DNA of 28,875 bases from Asterionellopsis glacialis (GCA_014885115.2 WKLE02004493.1:888-29762), one strand, 5' to 3'; counted from the stretch's first letter, positions 19,462-28,875 are shown. Program-made: numbers and translations. The notes: generated by a model not told the origin, from the sequence alone.

Positions 19462-22400
19462 CTACAAGTCCCAGGCGTCAATAGGTCCATCCTCATCGCT
19501 AATATCATTCCGAATATCATTTGATGATGAAACTGTGGTTAAAGTTGGAACTGAAACACTATGATGAAGTTCCAATTTTCCTTCATCATCAGAATCATCC
19601 CAACAACCATCTGTATTGGAAAGTAATTGTAGATCCTCTTCCAATGTCCTTGGTGCTCCACTCTTCTCTTCTCCTGCACGACCATCTTCGACATCACCAC
19701 TGCCACCACCACCACCACTACCTTTCTCATCATCCTCATCACCAGTAGTACCCATAATGTGCCCCTGTGCATTTTTCTCTGCCTTTTCAAGTTGCTTTTC
19801 AGCTGTTTTGAGTTGTGCCTGTTGACGTGCCAAGACGTCCTTGAGCATTTCAGCTGCAGTTGTACCACCACGTACACGTCGTAATTGTTCTGGTTCATAG
19901 CGACCACGAGGGATACCAGGCTTATCCATGTTGACACCATGTGCATCAGCCCATGCCAACCATGGCATCCATGTATCAGGATCACCTCGACGAAGAGTTT
20001 GATCATTTCCAATCACAATCAGAGCTCTACGAGCACGTGTGAAGGAAACGTTGACACGACGCCAGTCGGATACAAACCCAACAGTTCCATATCCGTTAGA
20101 TCGGACAGCTGAAAAGACAACAGCTTCCTTCTCACGTCCCTGAAAGCCATCTGTCGAGGATACTTCGACATAGGGTGGTCCTTGTGTCAATTGACGGGTC
20201 ATTCGACGAATTAACCGTGCTTGAGCGGCATAGGGTGTCACAACGGCAATGTCTGACACAGTGCACTGACCTCCTGCCAAAAGAGCTGCAACAGCATCAC
20301 ATGCAGCTGCAGCTTCTGCCTCGTTGAGCTTACTCACACCATCATCCAATTCAACTCCTGATTGGACAGGTACGAAAGCAACGGGGAATTCTTCACGTGG
20401 CCATGGGAATCCTGCAAGAGGACGTCGTTCCGGGGGACTCACACCATTACGAAGTTTACCACCATAAAAGAGGTCAGATGGGAACATGGCAATAGCTGGA
20501 TGCATACGGTACTGTGTGTCAAGCATAAAGGGTGGGACACCACAAGCAACCATACGAGAAAAGAGAGGCACACCCAATCCTTCTTCTTCTGCACGAGTAC
20601 TCAACACGGTGGGGGGTAACTGACAATGATCACCGACCAAAACCAGTTGACGACAGCTTCGTGTCAAGGGGACAAGGACAGCAGGCTCCGTCGCTTGTGT
20701 CGCTTCATCGACCAACACACGTTCGAATGTCATGTTATCCAAGATATCTCCACCAGACCCAATACAGGTACAACAGATAACTTGAGCATTCTTCAAAATT
20801 TTCATCTTTTCCTTAAAGGCGGTTGCCGACGTACCACCATAATTGTTACTATTTCCTCCTCCTCCTCCTCCTCCATTATTGTTGTTTCCGTACGACGATG
20901 ATTGAGGTCGATCAATACAAAAACGTAACAATTCAGGACGGATAGCTTCAGGTCGACCTAAACGGACGACACGTAATCCAACATTGGCACAACCTTCTAC
21001 CAAGTTATCTACGGCAATGTTTGAATCGGACGTGGCCAAAATAGGATTGACAGTTTGACCATCCTTGCCACTACTACCGTTCGCACCAGCAGCAGCCTCC
21101 GAGGATGCCAGTCTTGCCCAATGTTGGAGGATTCGAATGGCAACCGCCGTTTTACCAGTACCAGGTGGTCCTTGGACGAGGGTAAGACGGTTGGTGGCAG
21201 CACCTTCCACTGCCAATCGTTGAGATTCATTTAATCCCTCCAATGCACCATACTTTTCAAGTGCAAGACGACCCGAACCACGGATACGATCTTCATCAAT
21301 TTCTTCATCACCATCGTCTTCATTGGACGACCAAGGGACGGCCTGTGCACAAAGTGCTGCCGTAGATGTGAGTTCACCAGGATTGGTATTGTTATTGGCA
21401 TTCGTGTTGAAATTTCCCAATCTCATGACACGATCAATGTTTTCATCCATGGCTGTAATGGCACGAATTAATTCAGGGGATGGTCGTCGAGTGTCACGTT
21501 TCGACGTTTCTTTCTCAATGGGCGATGCCAAGGATACAGCTGCCGCAAGTTGACGATTGAATCCCATACGATTGGCAAGTTTGTCAATCCTATACACATT
21601 CCCATCGACATTCTCCGTAAGCATGGCATGTAAACTGGCATTGGTCTTATCTTGAAGTCGCAAGACGAGGGGTTGTGCATTGGTGACAGTCGCTTCAATC
21701 ATATTACGGTCCAATGATTCTGCCGACATGGGGTACGGCCCTGCATAGGGTAAGATGGATACAGCATCACCTGCTTGAATACCACGATTCTCCAATGTAT
21801 CAGGGACAAAGACACCCAATTGATGTCCTGGTTGCACCACAAGATCGGTTGCCTTTTTGCCACGTTTTAATTTGGCATCCACCACACATTGGGCACTCCT
21901 CACCAAACGTTCACAGGGTGCCGAACAAATCCGATCACGTGCCGAGGTGGCTTCTTCCAAGAATTCCAAGGCAATACCACGAACGATTCTCATAAAGTAG
22001 GTACGTGATGTGGGTTGATCAAATTCAGTAGCGATGCATAGAGCATTAATCATATCGGCTGCGGTAAAGGCAGAGGAGTTACGCAAGTTTTGTGGCAAAC
22101 ATGTCAAGATGCGTTCGGTTTGGACACATGATAATGTACCTGGTAGGGCACAATTACGTAAACAATACAGAGCATCATCAAACATGGCTGCCATAATATA
22201 GGCCTTCATGACAGTTTCCAACACAGACTTGTCCAAGGCAAAGTTATGATTCCGCTTATCGTGGAGTATATCCCTCATGGCATCTGGATCGGACCGTTCC
22301 ACACAGGCTCGGACGGACCTATTGAAATGACGTGCTGCCTTTTGATTTGCAGCATCATCCCCGGACAAACCCTTCTTTTTCCGTGATTTACCCTTTTTGG

Positions 22401-23679
22401 TTTTTTCCTTTTTGGTACCTCCTTTGGTCTTTTCCGCAGGAGTAGTAAGAACTTCTTCGGTTAAGGAACCCTTGGAATCCGTACGTCGTACTTGAACATG
22501 TGTATCCGCGGATATAGATACTTCTTGTGCTGGTAAAGCTTTGATGGCAGCTGTAGCAGATACATCGTTATTAGTATCAGCAGGCTCTTTTGTTTCTTCG
22601 GGGATAAATGCTGCAGGTGTTGTAGCTGAAGATGATGATGGAGTGGTAGTACCGGAAGCATCTGTTGTTGCTGCTACTGCAGTAGCATCATGGGTAATAT
22701 CCGATGAGTCAGAACCAATAGTAGTCGTCGTCTTGGGGGCATTCTTCTTCTTTTTACGTTTCTTCTTGGTTGCAGAAGATGGGGTTGGTTTCGGTGGTCT
22801 TGTGGACGTTGAACCAGCAGCAGAAGAAGAATCTTCTTCATGCTGTTTTTGGTGATGTTTCCTAGTCATGATTTGTTTCGATTGATGACGACCACCACCA
22901 CCCATCAAAACTGTTACAGGTGTACCTACGGCATCATTCGATGATGATGTAGTTGTGGTAGTTGTAGGACTCAATAAGGCAGATGGAAGACCGTTTGCCG
23001 ACTTGGTGAGAATGACAGAACGAACTTCCTGGTCATTGTGATGATCGGAAGGAAAGACTTCCTTTTTTTCTTCCAACGAATGATCATGGTGATGATGATG
23101 ATGATGCAAGGTTTCATCATCATCGGAATCTTCCAATGCAGCAGCTGCAAGTTTTTCAGCAATATGCTGTTCATCGTCATGATCGTCCTCATGATCATGG
23201 TCATCTTGAAATGGGTTGGAAGGTGTTTTCCTTGGTGCCCTCGACGATGTCTTGGATGGACTTGCAGAAGAAAAGGTCATGGAAAGTCCAGCAGAAGTAT
23301 TAGTATCATCAGCACCACTATTTGGTGTTAATGATAAAATAGAAGCTGGAAATGCGGCTCCGCCGTCCGTTCCTTGATTATGATGAGGGATGAATCCATT
23401 GATAAGTTTTGGACCCGATGACCTTGATGCCGTATCAGATGAATCATCTACAAGATTAGATGATTTGTTCTTTTGGTGATTTCGTTTGGAGGACTTGAGA
23501 TGGTTGTTCTTACCGCCACGACCACCTCTTCCTCCACCAGATCTGCCTCTTCCACGACCACCGCGTCCACCGCTACGTCCACCGCTACGTCCACGTCCTT
23601 GTTCTCCTCCTCTCCCTCCTGCAGTTTCCAAAGACGAATGTTTCTTGTGTTTCGAATGATCATTATGAGACTGATTCAT
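19462..23679 (-). CDS. UPF1-like superfamily 1 RNA/DNA helicase with RGG-rich N-terminus
   Basis: 1405 codons from the first in-frame ATG. The N-terminal third is low-complexity: RGG/GRG repeats (about 22-62), acidic and His-rich runs (about 190-200), Ser/Thr/Ala-rich linkers and Lys-rich patches (near 306 and 425). A helical region (about 445-640) and a small beta-barrel-like part precede the motor. Motifs in order: LNESQ (about 818), Walker A GPPGTGKT (837-844), SNIAVDNL (Ia), DEATQ (991-995, motif II), GDHCQLPP (1016-1023), QYRMHP (1056-1061), DGFQGREKE (1177-1185), and RRVNVSFTRARRAL (about 1207-1220). This set fits the UPF1/SMUBP2 (IGHMBP2) group of superfamily 1B, which unwinds RNA or DNA 5' to 3' using ATP. 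The Cys/His-rich UPF1 domain is not seen, so it is probably not UPF1 itself. An Asn/Gly run (about 926-945) interrupts the motor between Ia and II. The C-terminus is acidic. No intron is needed in the core. The true start is uncertain because the frame remains open upstream. Confidence 0.9.
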   Translation of the reverse strand: MNQSHNDHSKHKKHSSLETAGGRGGEQGRGRSGGRSGGRGGRGRGRSGGGRGGRGGKNNHLKSSKRNHQKNKSSNLVDDSSDTASRSSGPKLINGFIPHHNQGTDGGAAFPASILSLTPNSGADDTNTSAGLSMTFSSASPSKTSSRAPRKTPSNPFQDDHDHEDDHDDEQHIAEKLAAAALEDSDDDETLHHHHHHHDHSLEEKKEVFPSDHHNDQEVRSVILTKSANGLPSALLSPTTTTTTSSSNDAVGTPVTVLMGGGGRHQSKQIMTRKHHQKQHEEDSSSAAGSTSTRPPKPTPSSATKKKRKKKKNAPKTTTTIGSDSSDITHDATAVAATTDASGTTTPSSSSATTPAAFIPEETKEPADTNNDVSATAAIKALPAQEVSISADTHVQVRRTDSKGSLTEEVLTTPAEKTKGGTKKEKTKKGKSRKKKGLSGDDAANQKAARHFNRSVRACVERSDPDAMRDILHDKRNHNFALDKSVLETVMKAYIMAAMFDDALYCLRNCALPGTLSCVQTERILTCLPQNLRNSSAFTAADMINALCIATEFDQPTSRTYFMRIVRGIALEFLEEATSARDRICSAPCERLVRSAQCVVDAKLKRGKKATDLVVQPGHQLGVFVPDTLENRGIQAGDAVSILPYAGPYPMSAESLDRNMIEATVTNAQPLVLRLQDKTNASLHAMLTENVDGNVYRIDKLANRMGFNRQLAAAVSLASPIEKETSKRDTRRPSPELIRAITAMDENIDRVMRLGNFNTNANNNTNPGELTSTAALCAQAVPWSSNEDDGDEEIDEDRIRGSGRLALEKYGALEGLNESQRLAVEGAATNRLTLVQGPPGTGKTAVAIRILQHWARLASSEAAAGANGSSGKDGQTVNPILATSDSNIAVDNLVEGCANVGLRVVRLGRPEAIRPELLRFCIDRPQSSSYGNNNNGGGGGGGNSNNYGGTSATAFKEKMKILKNAQVICCTCIGSGGDILDNMTFERVLVDEATQATEPAVLVPLTRSCRQLVLVGDHCQLPPTVLSTRAEEEGLGVPLFSRMVACGVPPFMLDTQYRMHPAIAMFPSDLFYGGKLRNGVSPPERRPLAGFPWPREEFPVAFVPVQSGVELDDGVSKLNEAEAAAACDAVAALLAGGQCTVSDIAVVTPYAAQARLIRRMTRQLTQGPPYVEVSSTDGFQGREKEAVVFSAVRSNGYGTVGFVSDWRRVNVSFTRARRALIVIGNDQTLRRGDPDTWMPWLAWADAHGVNMDKPGIPRGRYEPEQLRRVRGGTTAAEMLKDVLARQQAQLKTAEKQLEKAEKNAQGHIMGTTGDEDDEKGSGGGGGSGDVEDGRAGEEKSGAPRTLEEDLQLLSNTDGCWDDSDDEGKLELHHSVSVPTLTTVSSSNDIRNDISDEDGPIDAWDL
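23085..23107. repeat. Triplet microsatellite inside the helicase gene (His run)
   Basis: A GAT/ATG triplet run that encodes consecutive His residues on the minus strand, in the disordered N-terminal part of the helicase. Length variation here would not change the frame. Confidence 0.8.
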
Positions 23680-23976
23680 CGAAGATGATGGTCCTCCAGT
23701 AGGAGGAGGAGTGTTGGCATTCGTCTCCGTCTCTTTGTTGCTGTTGTTCTTTTTTCGATAATGGTGTCGTCCTCCAGTAGCACCATTGCGACCTCCTCCT
23801 CTTCCTCGTCCGGATTTCTTTGCATGAGGAGACTCTCCTCCTCTTCCACCACGGCTACCACGTCCTGATCCTTCTTGACCTCCTTCACTACGCGGACGTG
23901 CGCCATCTTTTGATTCTGGTTTCGTTATTTTGGTTTCCTTCTCTTCTTGGGGAGCGTTACAATTGCTCCTTGCGAC
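23680..23976 (-). other. In-frame, RGG-rich open extension upstream of the helicase ATG
   Basis: Read in the helicase frame, 99 codons are open between a TAA at 23977-23979 and the ATG at 23679, with no ATG inside. The peptide is protein-like and continues the RGG style of the helicase N-terminus (for example GSGRGSRGGRGGES and KKSGRGRGGGRNG). An ATG at 23906 in good context (AAAAGATGG) lies one base out of this frame. Translation may begin by an upstream exon, by a non-ATG codon, or at that ATG if a base is missing from the assembly. Confidence 0.7.
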
Positions 23977-25662
23977 TTATATATAAATTTTCAATTCAAT
24001 TCAAAAAAAATGGAACCAAAAAAAAGAAGGGTGTTTTTTAATAGACTTTTTTTGTTTTGTTTTCTCCAAAAGTTTAATCACAGAAACGCTTTACTTGTAA
24101 ATTAATATAAAAGCGTACTCGTTCTGAAACTTTTTACTATAATTGATGTAATGTTTGACAAACAAGGAAAATCTCTCTTGTAACAAACACACACAATCAA
24201 AAAAACAATACACGTCTCGTTTGGCAATAATAGTATAATGCAAACAATGCGGACTCGAGAGGGGAGCGGGAAACAACAACAACAAAAAAAAGCAGCAGCA
24301 GGCAACGCAGGGCCAGTCGTTGCCTACCGCTACCTGGGATTGGAAAGAAAGAGAGTTGGAAAATTAATTTTCTTTGAAATTCTTTCCGCCCTGCCTCCCT
24401 CGTTCACACTGCGGATGGAACTGTCTGTTCTACTTATACCATATTTCCGTTCTGTAGGATCCTACGTACTTTTAATTAACTACTGCAACAACGATCCCAA
24501 ATGAAAACACACGTCGAACAAAAACACTCGCTGGATGTGCCGGATGCTGGCACGGCAGAAACAAGCCTATCGTTGTCATTTTTTCCGTTCTATTAGTATG
24601 ACTGGCTACGAACAGTTCACATTATCGGTGTCCTTCTTAACTGTATATCCGTACGTACTTGGTAGGTAGCAAAGAAAGTTACATTGTTTCATGTACATTC
24701 TGTATAATACTTCTAAACCAGTTAGATTGAATTTAGAATTATTATCTTCTTTGAATTCTGTAGCAAAAGTAGTAGTCTACCGTTATGCAAATAGTAATTA
24801 ACGATAGTTTTTTTCAAAATGACGTGGTACTACATGAGAAGTACGTACGTATTCTAGTTTACTTAAACCTAATTTTTCATTACAGTGGAAAATACAAGAA
24901 TGATGTTTTTGTACTAACGATATTTTGATTTACTGTATTACTATTTCTCGTGGACTTTTTGAGTAGATTCATTAAATGATATCTACATATTGATTTTATA
25001 TATCAGATTTTTCAGTTCTGTAAATCGTCATCTTATACTCACTATATTGTACCAGTACCTGTATTAGTATCTGGTCGCTTATAAGGTAGTATTGAAGTCA
25101 CTTATTCATATATCTAGGACCTACGGTAGACGGAGCGGGGAAGCAATGACACATCATGACACACACCCGAGCGACAGCAGGGGGATGTGGAACTTGGCTT
25201 CATACCTCTAGCCTTAATCAATATTGACAAGTACTCATACAGACAGTTGGAACTTGTACCGACCAGATGAGGAGATTTCAAATTATTTGAATCTTTTGTT
25301 ATTGTCTGCCCTACTGCCTGTGTGTGGTTACAAAAAATAATAATATTGACAATGTTTTCGAAATGTCATCTCAACCCAACAATTCTCTACTCTACTCACT
25401 GTACAAACACTTAGTGTACTTACGCGCCAGGTACTGTTTTTGATTCTTCTTCTGGACGACTTTCTAGAGACGAGGTAGATGCCATCCATCGGCACAACTG
25501 TCATTTGAACGAACTTATCTCAACAACTCGTCGAGAGCAAAAGAACACCGTTCTCAGACACTAAAAGAATTATTTGTATTCGAGGGTGTTCAGCTCGTGA
25601 AAGAGTTTCCTTTTTATAGATTCAATAACACACACACGCACACAAAATACGAGTCTTACAAT
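23977..25662. other. Large intergenic region between divergent helicase and TLC genes
   Basis: About 1.7 kb without a supported gene. The helicase is read leftward and the TLC gene rightward, so both promoters should lie here. It contains poly-A/T tracts (24001-24060), an AAC/AGC-rich triplet stretch (24271-24300), many TACGTAC-type short palindromes (for example about 24650-24660 and 24840-24850), and a CA-rich tract (25628-25643) in the leader of the TLC gene. A missing first exon of the helicase could be here, but no good ATG-plus-donor candidate was found. Confidence 0.45.
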
Positions 25663-26520
25663 ATGTCATTTGCTGGATTACCCCATTCATTCCTTATTGG
25701 TACTCTTGCTGGTGCAGTATGTGTGGGTATATCAATTCCATCTACAGCATTGATAACATCGTTTTTTCCAAACTTAAAGAAACGTGTTGATGCCTTGAAA
25801 CCAAAGGAGTATAAGAATTACATTGCCTTGGGACATTCGACACTTCACGCTCTTCTTCAAATTATTGGTACTTATTCCTTTGTGTATGGGTCGTACGATC
25901 AGGACCATCATCACAAGATTACCAATGATCCTCATGTAGGATTTGATACGTCCTTGTTTGTCGACTATGGTGGAGGACCCATGTTGGGGTTCGGTCCAAC
26001 CTTTTATATGGGTCTCTTTGTGGGGTACTTATTGGCGGATGCTGTATATATAGGATACGAATATTTGGGTCCCATGTTTACGGCCCATCATTATACAGCT
26101 GCAGCATGTTGGACGATGAATGCCTATTTATCCAGTATGCAACGTTTGGCGTGCCAATTGCAATTTTGTGAGTTTAGTACTGTCTTTATGAATTTACGTC
26201 AATTACTCTTGACGGCTGGATACAAATCAAGTTCGGCGATCGTTACTCTGACGACCATGGTATTCTTTTTCACTTTCGGATTGGTCCGAGTATATCCACT
26301 TCCGGATATTGTCTATCAGTGGTGGACACGAGAATTTAATATCATTCTAGAACAAAATGGTGCAGGTCCAGCGGCAGCAACTACCTTTTTTATTGGTGTA
26401 CATGTATTTTTACAAAGTATGTGGTTTTCCATGATGATTAAAAAAATTGTTGGTATGGTTGGTGGAGGAGGAGGGAAAAAGAAAACAAAAGACGAACAAG
26501 AGACAAAGAAGGATGACTAA
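25663..26520 (+). CDS. TLC-domain (TRAM/LAG1/CLN8-like) ER membrane protein
   Basis: 285 residues, no intron. The start chosen is ATG at 25663 (MSFAGLPHS). The frame is open a little upstream, but only a GTG is available there. Six or so hydrophobic segments are visible: about 8-33, 55-73 (HSTLHALLQIIGTYSFVYG), 114-134, 149-165, 202-222 and 244-268. The stretch from about 145 to 186 (FTAHHYTAAACW, then CEFSTVFMNLRQLL) matches the TLC pattern of a His pair followed by a helix with E-x-S-T-x-F-x-N-x-R. TLC proteins include ceramide synthases and lipid-handling TLCD/TMEM136-type proteins. Lag1-type HHxxDD is absent, so a ceramide synthase role is unlikely. The tail is charged and ends KKDD, a classic dilysine (KKxx) ER-retrieval signal. 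The substrate is unknown. It is divergent from the helicase and convergent with the HECT-like gene. Confidence 0.82.
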   Translation: MSFAGLPHSFLIGTLAGAVCVGISIPSTALITSFFPNLKKRVDALKPKEYKNYIALGHSTLHALLQIIGTYSFVYGSYDQDHHHKITNDPHVGFDTSLFVDYGGGPMLGFGPTFYMGLFVGYLLADAVYIGYEYLGPMFTAHHYTAAACWTMNAYLSSMQRLACQLQFCEFSTVFMNLRQLLLTAGYKSSSAIVTLTTMVFFFTFGLVRVYPLPDIVYQWWTREFNIILEQNGAGPAAATTFFIGVHVFLQSMWFSMMIKKIVGMVGGGGGKKKTKDEQETKKDD

Positions 26521-26811
26521 ATACTGAAAAAAAAATGACTCGAGAGACAGATATGGCTCACTCGTATCCATATATATTATATTATATTATAGCCTGGCAC
26601 AACATCATTATCATCGTCATCAGGTGGAAAAAGAAAAAAGGGAAGGAAGAACATCAATCAATTGCGCAATGCAAAAAGAGGATTTAGTAAGGAGAACAGC
26701 ATTGAGATAAACTAATTCTTAAAAATTGGTATTGTCAAAAGTCGCACATGACTCTGGAGGACGAGGATTCATTATTTTTGTCATGTTGTTATTGTTGTTC
26801 TTGAACATGAG
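26521..26811. other. Short spacer between convergent genes, with a TATAT run
   Basis: The 3' flanks of the TLC gene (+) and the HECT-like gene (-). A TATAT/ATTAT run lies at about 26570-26592. No gene is seen. Confidence 0.6.
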
Positions 26812-28875
26812 TCACTGACGTGTTAATAATAAGTCTTGCTGAAGGTCAATCCAAGATATCAACTCATTTTGTAATTCGTCTTGTGTGTTACATTTAGGTA
26901 TATGAAGTTTAATGATGTGATTGGAAGATGTAGTAGTAGTAATAGTAGTAGAGGTGGTAGTGTTACCACCATCTTTTGCACTGTTATCAGTTGGATCCTC
27001 TAAACGAAAGTGTGTACATGGACCAACATGAATTTGATATTGTTCATGATGTAAAGTCATGGCAAGTTGTTTCGGAGTCATATGTTTCTTCCGCATTTGT
27101 GTTTTGTTGCTGCCACTTTCCTTGTCATGCTTCTTGACTTTGCTAGATTTGTACAGACACAAACATAACTTAATCTTTCTATCCTTGTCTAACCTATTTG
27201 CAACTTTCCAAAACCAATCAATACACGGATGCCGATGCATGGATGGGGATGGCGACATTGTTATGGTTTGTCGTTTCAAATAATCCATATTAAATTCTTC
27301 CATGGGGTCAGACAATATTTGATCCAGATCTGCCTGATTAAATACAGATACCAAGGAAGACGAACTATCACCATTAGAAGAAGATGAAGGGATAACGTCT
27401 TGAAATCCACGTAATAATTCTATCAGTTGTGATTCTACACATGATATCAATTTGTATTTGATACATGCTTCCATATATTTTTCAAGATTATCATAATTGA
27501 TATCCTGCTGTAACACACTGAAGAAATTATCATTGTTACCTCCATCATGACAACAGTTGTTGTTGTTGTTGTCGTTGTTATTCCCACCGCCATTGTCGTC
27601 TGTTGAAAGTGTATCCTCTCCATGTTGTCGGGTATGTCGAGACGCACGTAATGTTGGATCGATTAGATTAATGGGTAATACACCATCTAACTCTAAATTG
27701 GATATATCATGACCATGTGCTGACATTGATATAAGATTGAAAAGTTTATTGTAAGATTCGTTATCAATACTTTTCAGGTCATCAAATTGTAATGGAATAC
27801 TCAATAAAAGTTTGTATAAGTATGGATTCAAATATGCAGATATATGTTTTCCATATAATAAAGCCATTCCTAACAGGCGACCTGTAAATCGAAAATAATC
27901 TAAATGACCACATGTACTTTTTTGTTGTTGTTGTTGTTCTTTGCCGGTAAAGCTGGTTTCTGATTTTGGCGAGGAAAATCAAAGAAGCAATTTTTTAAAT
28001 ATATGTGTGTGAGATCAAGAATGTGTAATGTTCAGATACGACTTTAGCAACTTTCATCCTTTACATGACGTGAACATGTTTTCCTTACCGCTGGTGGGAT
28101 TAATTACCATATGAATATTATCTTCTCCGAACATCCATAATCCTAGTTGAGGATCAAAGAGTTTCTTGGATACCAATCGGAACCATTGAATATTGGATGG
28201 TATAGACGAGGAAGTTGAATAATGGCCCTGCTGTTGCTGCTGCTCTTCTCCTTTTGGTGATACAAATCGAAAGGAATCATCTGACCACAGTTTTCGAAGG
28301 TCTTCTGCCCTTTGTAATCCCATGATAAATTCAAATGAATCTTCTAATACATACTGTCGTCGTACTGACATCCGCAACAACCCTTGTTCCATTTCAAGGC
28401 ACATGCACATTTCTTGAAACCATTTTACTTTTTTGTGAAGCGGTTGTTGTTCTTTGACAAAGGCAATGTCTGAGGGAGATATCATCATCATGGTAGGTGT
28501 TGTTATCAACATTTCCTCGTATTGAAATTGATTTTCCATATCGTTATCTACACCAGTGGATAGTGATTCTCTACCAAGAGTAAAAGGTGTCCACGATAGA
28601 CTATAACTTTTCCCGTTGCTTGTGACCTTTGATCTACCCTGATGATTATCTGACATTGATTCTGCTTGTTCTGAATTGTACTCCATTGTTAACCTACAAA
28701 GAAATTTGGATTTTTCCATGTCAAATTCGACATTGGACCGTTTTATAACTTTCTTCTCTTTCTTTCTACGACCCTGCGTACTGTCCTTTTTATCAGCTTT
28801 GGCCAGTAATGAAATATTTTCAATATGATTCTTGTCCATAGTGATTTCAAGCCATTGGCCAGGTTTTGCATGTTG
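26812..28875 (-). CDS. HECT-domain E3 ligase-like protein, 3' part, catalytic Cys replaced
   Basis: Partial: the frame runs off the right edge (QHAKPGQWLEIT precedes the first Met at 28839). Exons 28875-28089 and 27959-26812 are joined by a phase-1 intron. The HECT N-lobe is recognisable: KKVKWFQEMC, LRMSVRRQYVLEDSFEFIM, WFRLVSKKLFDPQLGLWMF, NPTS, then across the intron HLDYFRFTGRLLGMALLYGK. Further on come YMEACIKYKLI, ELLRGFQDVIP and CIDWFWKVANRL. The C-lobe is divergent. Where active enzymes have T-C-F-N-x-L-x-L-P, this protein has N-H-I-I-K-L-H-I-P, so the thioester Cys is His (codon 26917-26919). It lies 34 residues from the C-terminus, the usual distance. Low-complexity insertions (poly-Gln, Asn-rich near 27560, Ser-rich, Thr-rich near 26940) are frequent. 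Active members transfer ubiquitin to substrates. This one may lack activity. Confidence 0.85.
27557..27590. repeat. TTG/GTT triplet tract encoding an Asn run in the HECT-like gene
   Basis: A triplet run on the plus strand gives an Asn-rich loop (NNNDNNNNN) on the minus strand within the HECT N-lobe. It is one of several in-frame simple-sequence expansions in this gene. Confidence 0.75.
27960..28088 (-). other. Intron in the HECT-like gene
   Basis: 129 nt. The donor is CCAGCG|GTAAGG and the acceptor is CCAAAATCAG|AAACC. It splits a codon after its first base and joins INPTS to ETSFTGKEQQQQQ, leading into HLDYFRFTGR in frame. A later acceptor at TTTACAG|GTCGCC also keeps frame but would delete the conserved HLDYFRFTG block, so it is less likely. 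Confidence 0.85.

Noticed and set aside
19521..23688. Many plus-strand and alternative minus-strand frames within the helicase gene
   Set aside because: Low-complexity triplet-rich coding DNA gives long open frames in other phases. The helicase motifs fix the real frame.
23676..23906. 76-codon minus-strand frame starting at the ATG at 23906
   Set aside because: Its peptide (long Glu, Val and Leu runs) is the shifted reading of an RGG-coding sequence. The good ATG context is noted, but the frame itself looks like a shadow of the helicase extension.
27881..27886. Acceptor TTTACAG just before GTCGCC in the HECT-like gene
   Set aside because: It would keep frame but remove the HLDYFRFTG block conserved in HECT domains. 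The acceptor at 27960 keeps it.
1..28875. CRISPR array, tRNA or rRNA genes
   Set aside because: No regularly spaced short repeats with unique spacers were seen, and no tRNA or rRNA signature was recognised by eye. Small RNA genes could still be missed without a covariance search.

Overview
The window looks like nuclear DNA of a diatom (stramenopile alga). Two genes encode proteins with a signal peptide whose predicted cleavage site is followed directly by Phe (CEA|F and AAA|F). This is the bipartite 'ASAFAP-type' import signal of complex plastids. Introns are short (about 96-130 nt) with GT...AG ends, and gene spacing is mixed. The species cannot be fixed from the sequence alone.

Layout: (1) 1-2571 is gene-free. 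It holds a C-run/AC microsatellite, two small hairpins, and a tandem array of a ~328-bp unit with a detached partial copy. (2) About 2572-9237 on the minus strand is a decayed non-LTR retrotransposon. ORF1 carries a Cys-rich patch and a coiled coil. ORF2 has an AP-type endonuclease start, reverse transcriptase, RNase H, a C2HC zinc motif and a C-terminal region. It is broken by in-frame stops, a 44-bp tandem duplication, an apparent internal deletion and a substituted RT catalytic Asp. (3) 9238-13194 is gene-poor, with one multi-pass membrane protein gene (minus strand) and a GTAC-rich foldback sequence. (4) 13195-28875 is gene-rich. It holds a nuclear-type unknown protein with a C-terminal WDRKMGLR motif (+), a plastid PAP/fibrillin protein (+, one intron), a plastid-type pyruvate kinase (-, three introns), a large RGG-rich UPF1-like helicase (-), a TLC-domain ER membrane protein (+), and the 3' part of a HECT-type gene (-) that runs off the right edge.

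The genes are not an operon and do not form one pathway. The fibrillin-like protein and the pyruvate kinase both point to the plastid. The helicase probably acts on RNA and the HECT-like protein belongs to the ubiquitin system. I found no new defence or biosynthetic system.

The most interesting signals are: a HECT domain whose catalytic Cys position is His; the helicase reading frame, which stays open and RGG-rich for 99 codons upstream of its first in-frame ATG, with a good-context ATG one base out of frame; and an in-frame, basic 63-residue extension upstream of the plastid leader of the pyruvate kinase. In the retroelement, ORF1 and ORF2 overlap by ATGA, and one 44-bp duplication accounts for the only ORF2 frame change I found.
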